A stretch of 64,000 nucleotides of DNA from Lomentospora prolificans (taxonomy: Eukaryota; Ascomycota; Sordariomycetes; Microascales; Microascaceae). Positions 48,143 through 59,215 of the stretch are shown in pieces. The notes under the pieces are model-generated. The model was not told the origin of the DNA. It was given only the letters and a program-made list of their open reading frames with translations, and searched no databases. Numbering within the stretch: the first letter of the stretch is position 1; each line of letters starts with the position of its first letter. The position numbers and the translations under genes are program-made. The stretch is from the NCBI GenBank assembly GCA_029532625.1, contig JARFXM010000008.1, forward strand, positions 558,001-622,000, in the 5' to 3' direction.

Positions 48143-48649
48143 CTCGAGCGAAGTGGTGTGGTTACACCCGTGCTGCGAACGATCGCTTGTGACTCGGAAG
48201 AATGTTTAAGCGACTAGATTATGATAGTATCTAAAATTTCCGCTGTTATGCAGCATCGTTTTGGAATTGGCGACGCTCGGAAACCTGGATTGTCGTGGCA
48301 AGGTACTTGTGAGGTTGTCAAGGTCGGGAGCTTCACATCAATGATCATATTCGGATATATGAATACCACCATGTCCACACAACTCCGGCAGATAACTGCG
48401 ATATTCTACCACGCTGCGAACCAAGATCTAAGTGGTGTGTGATGATTTATTGCTACCTAGAATGCCTCTCATACATACAACTATGATATCCGCGGTCGGA
48501 ATGCAACCCAAACATATCTGGCCCGGTTCCGGGGCTCAGCAACTAATCCTAAAATCCTGCTTTACTCTGCTCTCATGGTAGAAAAGGGCGGCATTAAAGA
48601 GACCGAGGACAATTATAAAAACAACACGTATACGTAAATCAAGTTAGAT
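48143..48649. other. Intergenic, RAD9 promoter and PHO8 3' region
   Basis: Just over 500 bases containing the RAD9 promoter and PHO8 3' UTR. I see no gene. Confidence 0.5.
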
Positions 48650-50558
48650 TTATTCCATATCTTGGAATGAAACCTTGTGATCCGCCCAGTGGTCGGACTC
48701 GCCCCCCTTAGAAGCAGCTTCATTGAACGACTCGACGGTGCGTTCAGCAGCGGGAGACTTCTTCAACTTCTCCTTCAATTCATCCGTAATAGAATCGACA
48801 TCTACTTCGAGATACTCTCGGAGGAACTTTCCGACATCAGTGTTCTCCACGTTGCCTCTAAGCTGCGCAGGCCTGGGGCCACCAGAACTGTAGATGTTGA
48901 CGTCGACAGCTGAGTGGCCATGGGTAGTCCAGCCAACATGTGCGCGCACGCTAATCATAGCAGAGAAGATATATGTGGCATCCTCCGCATTGGCGGCGAG
49001 GCTGTCAAGCTCTTCATCGCGGGCGTCAGTGATGCCAAGGCCCTGGATGACAAGATGGGTGTTGATCCAGTTCTTAAGAGAGGCTCTTCCGGCGTTGGCA
49101 CCAGCCTTGGAGACGTGCTCACGAAGGCGGAAAGCCGAGTACTCTGCGGAGGCGTTGCTGTTGGCGAGAACGGCAGGGTACCAGTTGTAGACTGGGCCTT
49201 GTCCAGGTTCCTCTGTGGCATCATGTTAGGATAAGGTGATTAGGACTGGTGTAGAAAGTTTGGTACTTACGCAGAGCAGTAACAAGGCCACCAGTCTCAT
49301 GGTCACTGGTAGCAACGAGCACGCCTTCAGTCTTGCTCTTATCCAAGAAATCAAGAACGGCCTTGAACGTCCTGTCGTACTCGAGAACCTCGCGGACGTG
49401 GGCGGCGGGGTCGTTGTTGTGAGCGGCGTGGTCGATACGGCTGCCTTCGATCATGAGAAAGAAACCCTTGTCGCCCTTCTCGGTGGCCTTCTCGAGAGCA
49501 CGTATAGCGGTCTTGGCCATCTCACTCAAGCTAGGGTAGATGTTGTTCATGTTTCGACGGTCGATTTCAAAAGGGATATCGCGGCTAGCAAAGAGACCCA
49601 TGAGGGGAAGAGTAACGTCCTCGCCCTTGCCAAGGCTGTCAAAACCGAGCCTGTCGTTGATATAGTTCCAGCCAAATTCCTCTTTGGCCTGTGTGACGAG
49701 GTCGCGATCATCGGCGCGGCAGCTACCTTCGGTGGAGTTGGGCAAGAAGTGGCATCGTCCGCCTCCCAGCATAAGGTCAACAACACGACCGAGAGCACCA
49801 TCACCAATTTCCTGGACAGCAATATCGTCGTTCAGAGCACGAACGACAGCGTGGCTGGCAAAGCAGGCAGGGGTGGCATCGGTGATATCAGTGGTGACAA
49901 CGAGGCCGGTGGTATATCCAGCTCGCTTAGCGGCCTCGAGAACGGTACCGCAGGGTTCATAGTTGGGAGGGATGATAGAGATGGCTCCGTTATAGCTCTT
50001 CTTGCCGCAAGAGAAGGCGGTGGCGCCCGCAGCGCTGTCGGTCACAAGGGAGTTGGTGGACCTGGTACGGCTGGTACCCCAGAAGTGCTGGTCGAGAACG
50101 AGGGTATCATCGGCGGGAAGTCCGTCAACATATTGTCGGAAGCTTCGAGTGAGGGAAAGAGAGGCAGGGCCCATGCCGTCGGAAACCATGAAGATGAGGT
50201 TCCTCTTGGCTGGGAGAGCAGGGGTATGGGTCTGACTCCTGTGCTGGGTCCATACGGCCACAACAACAACAGCGGCAGTAGCAATAAGAGCCCAGAAAAA
50301 AAGAACGAGCTCCCTGGCTTTCAAATTTTTGGCAAGGCCACCCTCGTTCTGGTTTCCATCATCACCTTCGCCGTTCTCCCGGCGGGAGTCACTGAGTAGT
50401 GGGGTCGTCGCAGATGGCTCAGCCTGAAGCAGACCATGGGAGTTAGCTATCGGGGGCTAAAGATCGGGGAAGGAGGACCATGGAAAATAGCAAAAAGGCA
50501 AACAGAGAATGTCGCCCCAGGTATGATATGACTTGAAGAAGGTATTCTCACTTACCAT
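48650..50558 (-). CDS. PHO8: Vacuolar-type alkaline phosphatase
   Basis: Three coding exons on the minus strand: 50558-50556 (only the ATG), 50423-49271 and 49212-48650 (1719 nt, 572 residues). It hydrolyses phosphomonoesters at alkaline pH with two zinc and one magnesium ion. A short cytosolic tail (MAEPSATTPLLSDSRR) precedes one signal-anchor helix (ELVLFFWALIATAAVVVVAV, about 39-58), the type II topology of yeast Pho8. Metal and active-site motifs are FMVSDGMGPAS (Asp83), LVTDSAAGATAFSCGK with nucleophile Ser131, IEGSRIDHAAHNND, ATSDHETGG and, after the second intron, VGWTTHGHSAVDV with His ligands. The acidic dileucine-like TTPLLSD could direct vacuolar sorting by AP-3. The first intron (132 nt) follows immediately after the ATG (GTAAGT, acceptor CAG), an uncommon arrangement. 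No upstream ORF is needed to explain the reading frame. Confidence 0.94.
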
Positions 50559-51897
50559 CGTGCCGTGATCCGCTTAGCGGGGGAGGTTTGTTGTTTGATT
50601 AGAGCTCCGTTTCCGGGATGGCCGAATGACTTGGCTCGCACACATACAAACACGGTTGTAAGTTCGATAAGGGGCTTTTAGTCTGTGGATGGGGCCAACG
50701 CAGTCGATTCAACAAAAGGAAGAAGGGAGGGAGGGAACGAGAGCCATGACAATGGAGGATTGTGTTGTGTTTAAAGCTGGGGCGGGATCAATGACGATTG
50801 AAATGAAACACCAACGAAGACGGCGCTTGGTGGCGGAGGAACATGGGCAGTCAGTGCAAGGTGCCTGCAAGAGGATGTCAAGTACTGTACTTTTTTGCTG
50901 GCCCGTCATAGGCAGCCAGCTTCCAGCGGGATAAACGGCGGGGGGTTCTGCAGAGCCCTATTTCCGGGTATTATTTCAATGATGCCCGCCAGCTGGCGGT
51001 ACCGAAGCTCGGACCATTTCAGGCACAACATTGACGATTGAGAGTACCTCTCATGCAGCCACCTTCTTATGTCCATCCTTTTGAGCTTGTGGCACCGCAC
51101 CAGATCAGCTGGACCTAACTTGGCCGCCATAATCCTGGCGCCCGGATGACACTCGAATGCTGGACTGAGGGAACCCGAGCATTCTTCATCCGCAGTCTAT
51201 CCTTCCCTGTCGATATTAATTCTTGTGACTGTTGTAGAACGTATTGATTGAACTTCATGCCTAAAAGCTCGTCGTGTATACAACACCATGGTAGTACTTG
51301 GCACCCCCCAAACTTCACCAACAGTGGAGGATCAACATCCGGTTGTTGTTTTGTTTTTGGGGGGGGGGGGGGTGGAGGGGGAAGGGAGAAATAGTTGATA
51401 ATGAAGCCAGCGAGCTCCTCAGGAGATGGCCAAACCAGGAGAGATAATTTTTAAGGGGTTTATGATTTATAGGACACTGCGGAACCTCGATCTCTGCTCT
51501 TACAGCATGTCCCAATAGCCACCTTTACGCCGAGTTGGAACACCCTGCTTCACTTGGAGATGTGCTACTCTCAAGGCCTAGTTTCAAATTTACCAATGCC
51601 ATTTCCTCTCACGGAGAAACGGGATACAGTTTGCTCCTCTACGTGAGTCTGGCGATACCTTAGATAGTGTTCCATGTCTGCGCCTGGACGAGGAACCGAA
51701 CCTTCACACAAACAAGGTGACCAATCCTCCATCCTTCTGTATCAGCTACGACAGTTACAAACCGCTAGTCCAGCACAAGCTTATATGGCCCTTCCCAAGG
51801 CCTCCTTCCGTCGCAAGACAATGGATCTCCGTTCTTTGTAGACCGAGTGTTCTCTCTGCTCCGCGAAGAGGTCGACTTACATCCATGTGCAGCCGCA
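50559..51897. other. Intergenic, PHO8 promoter to small ORF
   Basis: About 1.3 kb. It includes the PHO8 promoter and a G14 homopolymer at 51359-51372. No gene is supported. Confidence 0.5.
51359..51372. repeat. G14 homopolymer
   Basis: Fourteen consecutive G after a T-rich stretch. The length is likely variable or error-prone. Confidence 0.85.
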
Positions 51898-52311
51898 ATG
51901 TGCATCTACGTCCACCTCGTTCCCCTGTGCGGCCATAACCCATCCCTCCTCTTCGGGCCGTCCTGCTACGCCTTCTTCGATCAGTTAAACGCCATAACCG
52001 AGCCCGCAGCATGGGAACCCCCCGGCTTATATGACCTGCCGTTTAAGCTCCCGGACTCATGCCTCCCAAACTCTAGCAACATTGCCGTCGTGCAGTCCAC
52101 CGACTTTTGTGATACTTGCAAGCATATCACTTTTCAGCACAGCTTGCAGCAGCACCAGTACGTCTTGTCCTCGGAGCCGGGTAGCCATGAAGGGATGCAC
52201 GGAAATATATTGGGATACTGGCCCGGTGTGCCGCGCGGTGTCGATCCGGTGAGGGCTGCCGGCCTGTATGATCCCGAGCCGGAGCGGGTAGGCGTTGGGT
52301 GGAGGTCCTGA
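51898..52311 (+). CDS. Small Cys/His-containing hypothetical protein
   Basis: A 137-residue single-exon frame starting MCIYVHLVPLCGHNPSL. The paired Cys/His spacing (MC...PLCGH, PSCYAFF, DSCLPN, FCDTCKH) resembles the many short fungal orphans that begin MCxY...CGH and end with a CxxC, probably metal-binding folds, although no function is established for them. An alternative upstream start at 51847 (MFSLLREE) is in frame. The frame ends GVGWRS. It sits convergent to the hydrolase-phosphatase gene. Expression evidence is needed to confirm it; I rely on the Cys pattern and length only. Confidence 0.6.
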   Translation: MCIYVHLVPLCGHNPSLLFGPSCYAFFDQLNAITEPAAWEPPGLYDLPFKLPDSCLPNSSNIAVVQSTDFCDTCKHITFQHSLQQHQYVLSSEPGSHEGMHGNILGYWPGVPRGVDPVRAAGLYDPEPERVGVGWRS

Positions 52312-52869
52312 GGTCTGTGAGACCTAACCAAGACTTTGGCCGGTATTTCGTAGGAGCCGGCGTGCCGTGTAGGATATTGGAAAGGCGTTTATACTATTCA
52401 GCGAGTTGTTGACGTCCTCAGGTAACCTACCATAGCTAGAGCGCCCCCATATCCTTCGCGTGAGATTGCATTCATAGCCTCTTCCTCAGGCCCGTGAATG
52501 CCGAGTAACCGGGTCGGTGTAAGCCTCGTTAAATATAAGAACCGCAACCTGGATATTGTAATGCAAGGTTGGTTGCTTTAAGCATAATCTCATCTAAAAT
52601 ATGAATCCCTGTCTAAGAATGCGCCTTTTAGAAACCTCCCTGAGAAATCCAGCTAAAGGCCACGGGAAAAGAAGTCCCGGCAACAATCTCGCTACTTGTA
52701 CATGCACCAAAAGGATATACGCTAAACGAATAAAGGAAAAGAAGGCTTCGCAGGGAACCCTGAATGAAAAGAAAAGAAACGAAGGAAAAAAAAAAAAAAA
52801 AAGGAAAACCGCGGGCCTATAACTTCCCGTTTTGAACTCCCCCAATACCCAAACTACCCATCACGAAAA
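52312..52869. other. Intergenic between convergent genes
   Basis: Contains an A17 run at 52786-52802. I see no gene. Confidence 0.5.
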
Positions 52870-54765
52870 TTATGATTCTTGCTCAGTGTTCCTGACGAGC
52901 ATTCCGTACTTCATGCATAGCTTGTCCCGGAAGTGCTGATGACGAATGCCATTCGGCCTGGCCTCCGCAAAGGCAGCCATGGCGTCTTCAACGGTGAAAC
53001 CGCACCTCTCGACGAGGTAGCAGACAATAAAATACCCTGTACGATTGAACCCGTAATGGCAGTGTACGCCGATCAGCTGGTTGCTCTCTTCCTCTGGCCG
53101 GGAGCTTCTGATACTGTCCACAAGCGAGATGAACCTCGTCACTTCTTCGTCGGTTGGTGGGATCTTCGATACAGTTGACATCTTATGATAGGCTATGCCT
53201 CCCTTCTGAAGACCCGTGGGGTCATATGCGGGCTGGTCACGGCTGATGTCCACAATGTCGGAGATCTTGTCACCCCAATTTTTGACGAATTCTGAGGGAC
53301 AATGGACTTCGTCAACCTCCCGGAGGGTCTTCATCGCGGCGAACACTGGCTTCTTAGACGGCCCGATGGGTTTGGAGACGGGCTGTACCCCTTTCCACTT
53401 GGTTAGGTTCTTGAGCTCCCATTTTCCTTCCTTTGCTAGATACTGCAGTTGCCACTACGGTCCCGAACACATTAGTAGACGACTCTATGGCGAATTGAAT
53501 CCATCGGAGCTTACCGATAGCGCTAGCCGACCAGTGACGAAAGTTGAGAGGAAATCGGATACATGGCCAGCGAGGATACGAACGGTCATAGGCATATAAA
53601 GAAGGGCGTGGTTCGCCGGCGCAGGCATGATCAAGGTCTTAAGCACCCCCCTTGGATGGAGAGGTTGATCGGGTATATCCTCGTCGCGCTGATTAGGTGG
53701 ATGTGGAGTGCGCGGGGTCGTGGGTTCGCTATCAGGCTCGTCGGTATCCGACGCTGCTGAGGTGGCGTAGACTTTCGCGTTACCGGCCCCGAGACCATTG
53801 GGTGTGCTGGGATACTCAGTGCCGGGGGAGGACGCGGTCGAAGCGCTACTCGCCGCAAAATCCCCAAGCTTGGCCTTCATGGCGGGCCCAGACTCGAATA
53901 GACTTGCGAGCTTTAGCGCCTCGCCAGGAGGGGTAATCGTGTCCGCCTTACCAGCGACGAGGAATATTGGTACTTCAAGCCCACGCCAAATTTCTGTCGT
54001 GGGGAGACCATTCATAGGGACGCCGTCTTTATAGACCGGTAGGCAGCCATACGCCATCCTCCGCCATACCGGTGTTCGGCTTTGGCAGTTGAATATGTGC
54101 TGCAATCGCCGCGATTCTCTGTCTGCATTGTCGCCAACAAAGCGCGTCACACTCGCGCTGTCTGGTCCTCCTCGGCGATCCCACAGCCTCCACAAGTTGA
54201 AAATCCACCCTGGGATCCATAGAAGCATCTTGAAGGACCTCACTTTCTCCTCCGGAGGTGGGCCAGACACCGGACAGATGCCAACGAGGCCGATAACGTT
54301 GTCCGCCAATTTCGTCGTATGTGGTAGCTCTTTGCTCGCAAGGTAGGCGCAGAGAGCTGATCCCATGCTATGTCCTATTAGCACAGCCTGCTGGCCCGCC
54401 TTCTTATCTCTGTAGCTTTCAATTATGGTCTCTAGCAGTTCGGCCAGCGCCTCCGTGGTATACGCTCCCCACGCTGCCTCTGAGAACTCGGATCGGCCAC
54501 ATCCTGGCAGGTCAATCGCAAGACAGGACGCTACAGGCAAGAGGCTAGTAAGGAGAGGATGGAATTGCGCGACAGAACCGCCTAGGCCATGGACAAAAAC
54601 AAGGAGTGGCAAAGGCGAGGGGACCTTGGGAAGCTCATCGATCTTCGGGTGGCGTCGGTAGAAGATTCGTAGGTTAGGATAGCAAAATTTGCTGGTGGTA
54701 TAGGTTTTGATTTCGGAGTTGTCGCTGAGAAGCGGAGGGTCTGTCTCGACCGGGTCGACGGACAT
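52870..54765 (-). CDS. Alpha/beta-hydrolase fused to dual-specificity phosphatase
   Basis: Two minus-strand exons, 54765-53515 and 53454-52870 (1836 nt, 611 residues), joined through a 60-nt phase-0 intron (GTAAGC, CTAAT branch, TAG). Residues about 50-400 form an alpha/beta hydrolase: oxyanion-hole VHGLGG (58-63), DLPGCGRSEF, nucleophile elbow GHSMGSA with Ser133, LVAGKADTITPP carrying the likely acid and PANHALLY the likely His. A Ser/Thr/Pro-rich insert lies before the catalytic His. Residues about 420-611 form a Cys-based phosphatase: SEFVKNWGDKISDIVDIS, then HCHYGFNRTG (548-557) with the C-X5-R signature (Cys549, Arg555) and FTVEDAMAAFAEARP. Both catalytic sets look intact, so both domains may be active. 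The phosphatase part resembles mRNA-capping triphosphatase or DSP-type enzymes. Substrates cannot be inferred. Confidence 0.88.
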
Positions 54766-55747
54766 GATCCTAGTGGTGTTGGGTGCTCTTTGTGATCACA
54801 ATGTGGTATGATGAAATGGTTCGGGGAGAATGCGATCGTATTTAGGTCGGAGAAAAGTTCGTCAGAACTAACTAGGAAGCTCTCATCGCGAGAACTTGGG
54901 CTGCCAAGCGAAATGAGTCAAGCACGGGCATAAGTTCAGGCTCGTGGGCAAAAGGGAAAATTATTGGAGCGTTCTCCCAAGCTCCTCAACCCATAGTATA
55001 AAAATTTTGCCCTATAGCTTTTGCGCCCGATGGAGGCCCAATATTTCTCGATCTGGGATTAAATCGCCGTTGACAGTGTAGCAAGAGGAAGTGACGTCGA
55101 CAATGAAGGGCGGGAGCAGTTGATGTTAGAAAGCCATGCCTGGCGATGATGTGGACAGGGCCAGAAGGTACGTCTAAAGGTTGTGGGTGCCAAGCCGCAA
55201 GCTGGCGGCGAACTCTTCGATTATTATGTCATTTCGCAGCTGAGTGACAATTCTCCAATCCCAGGCCGCAACCTCGACACAAGGCTCCCTTGGATGGTTC
55301 CGGTGGAAGATCTGCGTTAGGTCCTGAGCCACGTCTCTCCAATCGCCGAATAGCTTTCAAAATGTGTTTCCGCGGTCGTTACTGTTTATTTCACCGTTTC
55401 CGTAGTCTATCTAAAGCCCCGTCACAGAGCGCCAATATATCCAATAGAGGAGCATGACCCATAAAACTCGACCGCTTCCAATAATCGTACAAACCATGCA
55501 GCCCTTCTGCAAGCAGTGACTCTTGGGCCACATATAAGACTCTCACCTGCATCTACCTGTCATAACCACACTTCATATAGCAACGCAAGATTGGCCGGGG
55601 GCTACTGGGCCACGATACCTGGCAAAGGCTCAGTGTCCGCCGGTCAACCATGACAATATGCATCGTAGAAACTGACACGCACTCCCGGATGCACTTCGTG
55701 GCGGCAGCAACCGGTCATACCTAAGTTTCCGTCGGTCGCTCTTTTGA
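54766..55747. other. Intergenic, hydrolase promoter and NDUFAF3 3' region
   Basis: About 1 kb with no recognisable gene. The left part is the promoter of the hydrolase-phosphatase gene. Confidence 0.5.
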
Positions 55748-56474
55748 TCACTCGGTCACACCTTCTCCTTCTTTCCAGCCTAATGGTATCAATGCAGCAG
55801 CGACATTGTCGACCCCTCTTTCGGTAGCTAGGAGATTATACTGAGCGGCGGCGTTGTTGGTGTCCAATATCTCCATCCTCATGCCTAAGCTGCTGATGTA
55901 GTCCCGAGTCTCTCGGCTAAGGGGTCGTATTTGAGGTCCAACTCCAACAATTAGTATTTCTAGAATAATTAGTACTAAGCGGCTGCGTTCGAGGCATCAT
56001 TGGAGGCGGTTCTTGAAGCCACCTACCCGGTCTTGGCCATACCACGTCCAGCACTCCGAATGCTTCCTTTGGTAGTTCAACCTGGCCCTTCTTGTTTATG
56101 AATCTCTTCTCCGCCATGGCAAGCCACGGTCTCCACGTGAACGCCTCCCCGTTGACGAGCAGCACCCCACTGCCATCCGTAACTTTGGCCCCGCCGTTCA
56201 AATGGAAACCCTTAGCAAGACATCGATCGACAGCTGTAGGGGGTGTCGGCGTATCTGCGAGGACATCGAGATCGCCGAAATCAGTCTTGGGTGGCTCCTT
56301 GGGGGGGGTTTGTCTACTCCGCCCTTGCGACGAAGTTGTGTGGAATGGTGCTGGGAGCTGGCGCATTCGGCGCGGCCTGTCGAAGAGCCTTGGAATAGGG
56401 ATGGAAGGGCGTAGTAAAACTCGATTGCGTGAGAATGACACTGCCCTAACGGGCTCCAAAACGCGTCGTGACAT
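55748..56474 (-). CDS. Mitochondrial complex I assembly factor NDUFAF3-like (Mth938 domain)
   Basis: Two minus-strand exons, 56474-56027 and 55959-55748 (660 nt, 219 residues), split by a 67-nt phase-1 intron with a TACTAAT branch. The N-terminus is Arg/Ser-rich without acidic residues (MSRRVLEPVRAVSFSRNRV), a good mitochondrial presequence. The Mth938/DUF498 fold follows: FHLNGGAKVTDGSGVLLVNGEAFTW in the middle, GVLDVVWPRPEILIVGVG, then IRPLSRETRDYISSLGMRMEILDT and the diagnostic NNAAAQYNLLATERG near the end. Human NDUFAF3 acts in early assembly of the Q module of respiratory complex I. The presence of this gene fits a filamentous fungus with complex I, unlike budding yeast. Catalytic function is not known for the family. 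Confidence 0.92.
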
Positions 56475-57332
56475 TGGAATAGGGTCACGGGTTTATGATC
56501 GATGATGTGACGAGAGCAGGTTTGGGTGGGTGAATTTTTGGTGACGGAACTTGCCCCTGGGTTGATAAGGAATTTGGAACCTGGAAGCTCTTATCGGCTG
56601 GCTCAGTCCCCCACATACCACTAACCACACTAGAGGTGATTAACAAGACAATAAATCGATGATGCATATTTGAACATATACAGATCTTGATCATATTTGA
56701 CCATACGCAGAAGTGCAGTTATTTAAGGAAAGACGGACTACTATCAATTTGGTTTCTTGAGAGATTATCGGCGAACTCGCAAGTTCCACAAATATTACAT
56801 CTCCAGGACTCTGCTGCGAGTTAAAATTTTCGTTTACTTTTCCGCCCTACTCGAAATCCTCCATCCTGAATTGATTCATACTTAGCGGAGGGCAATGAGT
56901 AGGTGGAAGACCCGTTCGCGCAGTGGCAACACGGGAGATCGGACATTCTCATGGTTCCCTATATCTAGATCTATGTATGAGACGAGCCTGCGCGGGAGGA
57001 GGAACATGTATTTTTCTCCACAAGGCAGATCCATCACCATCACGCAGCATCACATCACCAATTTCGAAGGAAGGCCCACATATTGCATGAACACCGCCCG
57101 CTCGTTGCATTGAAGAATCATCAAGAGTGGGACAGATGGGAGGAAAGCAGCGTGCCTTTTTAACTGCCCTGCCGGTTAACTGGTTGTTTGTGTATGTATC
57201 ATGTAGTCGATTCCCCTTTGGACCCTAGCGAACACCGTGAAAAACGAATAACAAACCAAGCCATCGGCCCTTTTTTCCCATCCATGCTCATGCAATTTTA
57301 GATGAACGAGAGAGTGACGTGGTTGATGTCAT
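56475..57332. other. Intergenic between NDUFAF3-like gene and RPL34
   Basis: About 860 bases holding the NDUFAF3-like promoter and RPL34 3' UTR. I see no gene. Confidence 0.5.
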
Positions 57333-58048
57333 CTATTTCTTCTTCTCGCTCTGCTCCTTCAACACCTTCTTCACAATCTTCTGCTCCTCGATGAGGAACG
57401 CACGGACGATCCTGTCCTGGACGCAGTTACCGCACCTCGATCCACCATACGAGCGGCTGACGTTCTTCTGGGGCTTGGAAATCTGAGAGTACTCGCGGGG
57501 TCGGAGAGCGGGGACCTAGTATCGTCAATGTTAGTACGCGTGGTATTTGCTAGGGAGTGAGGCTCGCCGCGAGAACCTGCTGCTTGCTTTGGTAGAACGA
57601 GAAGACGACAGGAAATTGAGCAGAGAAACAGGCGACATCCACAGGAAGCGGCCTTCTCTCCGAGCACATTCAAGTCCATCTAACCCATCCTCCCTCAGCA
57701 GCAAGCCAAATCCTCAATCGCTACCCCTCGGCTCCTCTTGAGTGGTTGAATCATGAACTCTGACTTACGCCCGCCAACTTGTTGCCACAGTCGCCGCACT
57801 TGGGGTTGGTGCCTCGCTTCTTGATGTGGAGGAGTCGGAGCTTGCCACCGGGGGTCTTGACCGTCCTGGTGAGGTTGGAGGTGGTGTTGTAGCTAGAAGG
57901 AATTGAGAGCGTTAGTACATCGAACAGCCCCGCGACCGAAGAAATTCGACAAAGAGAGGATATACGGATCGGATATCCTTTCGAAAAGTCGAGAAAATGG
58001 TTCGTCTTACCCGTTGCGGCGGCGGTAGGTCACTCTTTGGGGAGCCAT
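57333..58048 (-). CDS. RPL34: 60S ribosomal protein L34 (eL34)
   Basis: Three minus-strand exons: 58048-58011, 57892-57769 and 57515-57333 (345 nt, 114 residues). The introns are 118 and 253 nt and in phase. It is a structural protein of the large subunit. Family landmarks are MAPQRVTYRRRNGYNTTSN at the start, the basic RTVKTPGGKLRLLHIKKRG, the zinc-binding Cys pair CGDC followed later by CGNC, RPREYSQISKPQKNVSRSYGG and a Lys-rich terminus (KEQSEKKK). The second intron, at 253 nt, is long for this window, as is common in ribosomal protein genes. Identity is certain. Confidence 0.97.
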
Positions 58049-58733
58049 TGTGCTTGGTGTGCTTGGTGGTCGCTTTGGGGATACACGGGAAAAGAGTGAA
58101 GGTTTTCGAGATTTACAATTTTTGTGTGGGCGAGGGTCAATGGGAGGGTGTGGGTCAATTTGGCAGGGTTCATTAGCCACGGCGTAAATGCACCAGCCAC
58201 ATTCTCCCTCTCTTGATGTGGCCATCTACTGTTTCAGATCACGTGATCACTTGTGCATTCTGAGTCACGACCAAGGCTCAGACTAGGAATAATAATAATA
58301 CTATGTACATAGTACGCCAATGGTGGCTCTGACCAGGAACAAATCTTGATAGTGGGACTTAAGCAGAATCCACTTCATTGCGTTGCGAGAAATAGTAAGG
58401 ATTGACTAAGGCTTGACGCCGAACAATGAATATGTGATTGTTAGGTGATGGCTCTGTTCGATTTGGATTGAGTCTTGCACATGTCGCGATCTTGATGAGC
58501 TCACCAACTGCGAGGACTCTTGGCCCTAGACCTTGTAGAGAAACTACAGTCAATGGAGGAATGAAACATGGAGAGAAAACACTTGGCTGTTGCCGTATAA
58601 TTTTGATCCTATAAAGTAGGAGTACTGAATCGCACACCTTGTCATGTCATAAGCCCCAAACGCCGTTTGTCCTTTTCGCTCCATTCCAATCCCAAACCAG
58701 TTCATGCTTTCAAACATTCTGTGCAATATCGAC
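58049..58733. other. Intergenic, RPL34 promoter
   Basis: About 690 bases. The portion next to the start codon is the RPL34 promoter and leader. No gene is seen. Confidence 0.5.
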
Positions 58734-59215
58734 TCATGAGCTTCCATTAGCATACCAACGGGGGTGTTCCGTAGGGTCCCATGTTGGAATTCCGTTGGGG
58801 TTGTCTTTGCGGCTCTTTTCGGCGCGCTCGAAAATCTTCTTACTCTCGACATCACCCATGAGCTCTCTAAAGTCTTGGATCTCCTTGTGCGCCTCGGCGA
58901 CTGACTTCATGAGGAAGCGATAAAGCTCAGAGGCTGCGCACAGTATTAGCGACAGTGAAATAGATAGAATGAGATAAGGCCACTCACGGGTTCGGCTCGT
59001 CGTTAAAGGCTGCGTCATCCGTGGGATGGTGTGTTTAAGATTGCAGGCCTTTGCAACTGCAGTTAGCCCACTTTTCTTTTGAAGGATATTGGAGGTCATA
59101 CCTGAACATGGAGTTTATCTAGCCTCTGCAAGGCGGCTTCGAGTTGAGCCACGTCCCAGGTCTCATTGGAACCGGGTTTTGAGTCCTGGGTCTTTTGCCG
59201 ATTCATAGGCGCCAT
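58734..59215 (-). CDS. Unrecognised small helical protein, 124 residues
   Basis: Three minus-strand exons: 59215-59102, 59048-58988 and 58933-58734 (375 nt), with introns of 53 and 54 nt in compatible phases. The protein starts MAPMNRQKTQDSKPGSN, then WDVAQLEAALQRLDKLHVQ, LKHTIPRMTQPLTTSRT, ELYRFLMKSVAEAHKEIQDF and RELMGDVESKKIFERAEKSR, ending in a WDPTEHPRWY segment. Heptad-like spacing of Leu/Ile suggests helical bundles or coiled coils, as in small subunits of nuclear complexes. I do not recognise the family and do not assign a role. Exon 2 could use another acceptor; the one chosen is the only one keeping frame with the LKHTIPRM segment. An in-frame second Met lies three codons in. Confidence 0.7.

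Noticed and set aside
49236..50399. 387-codon plus-strand frame opposite PHO8
   Set aside because: It is the antisense shadow of the well-supported alkaline phosphatase coding strand.
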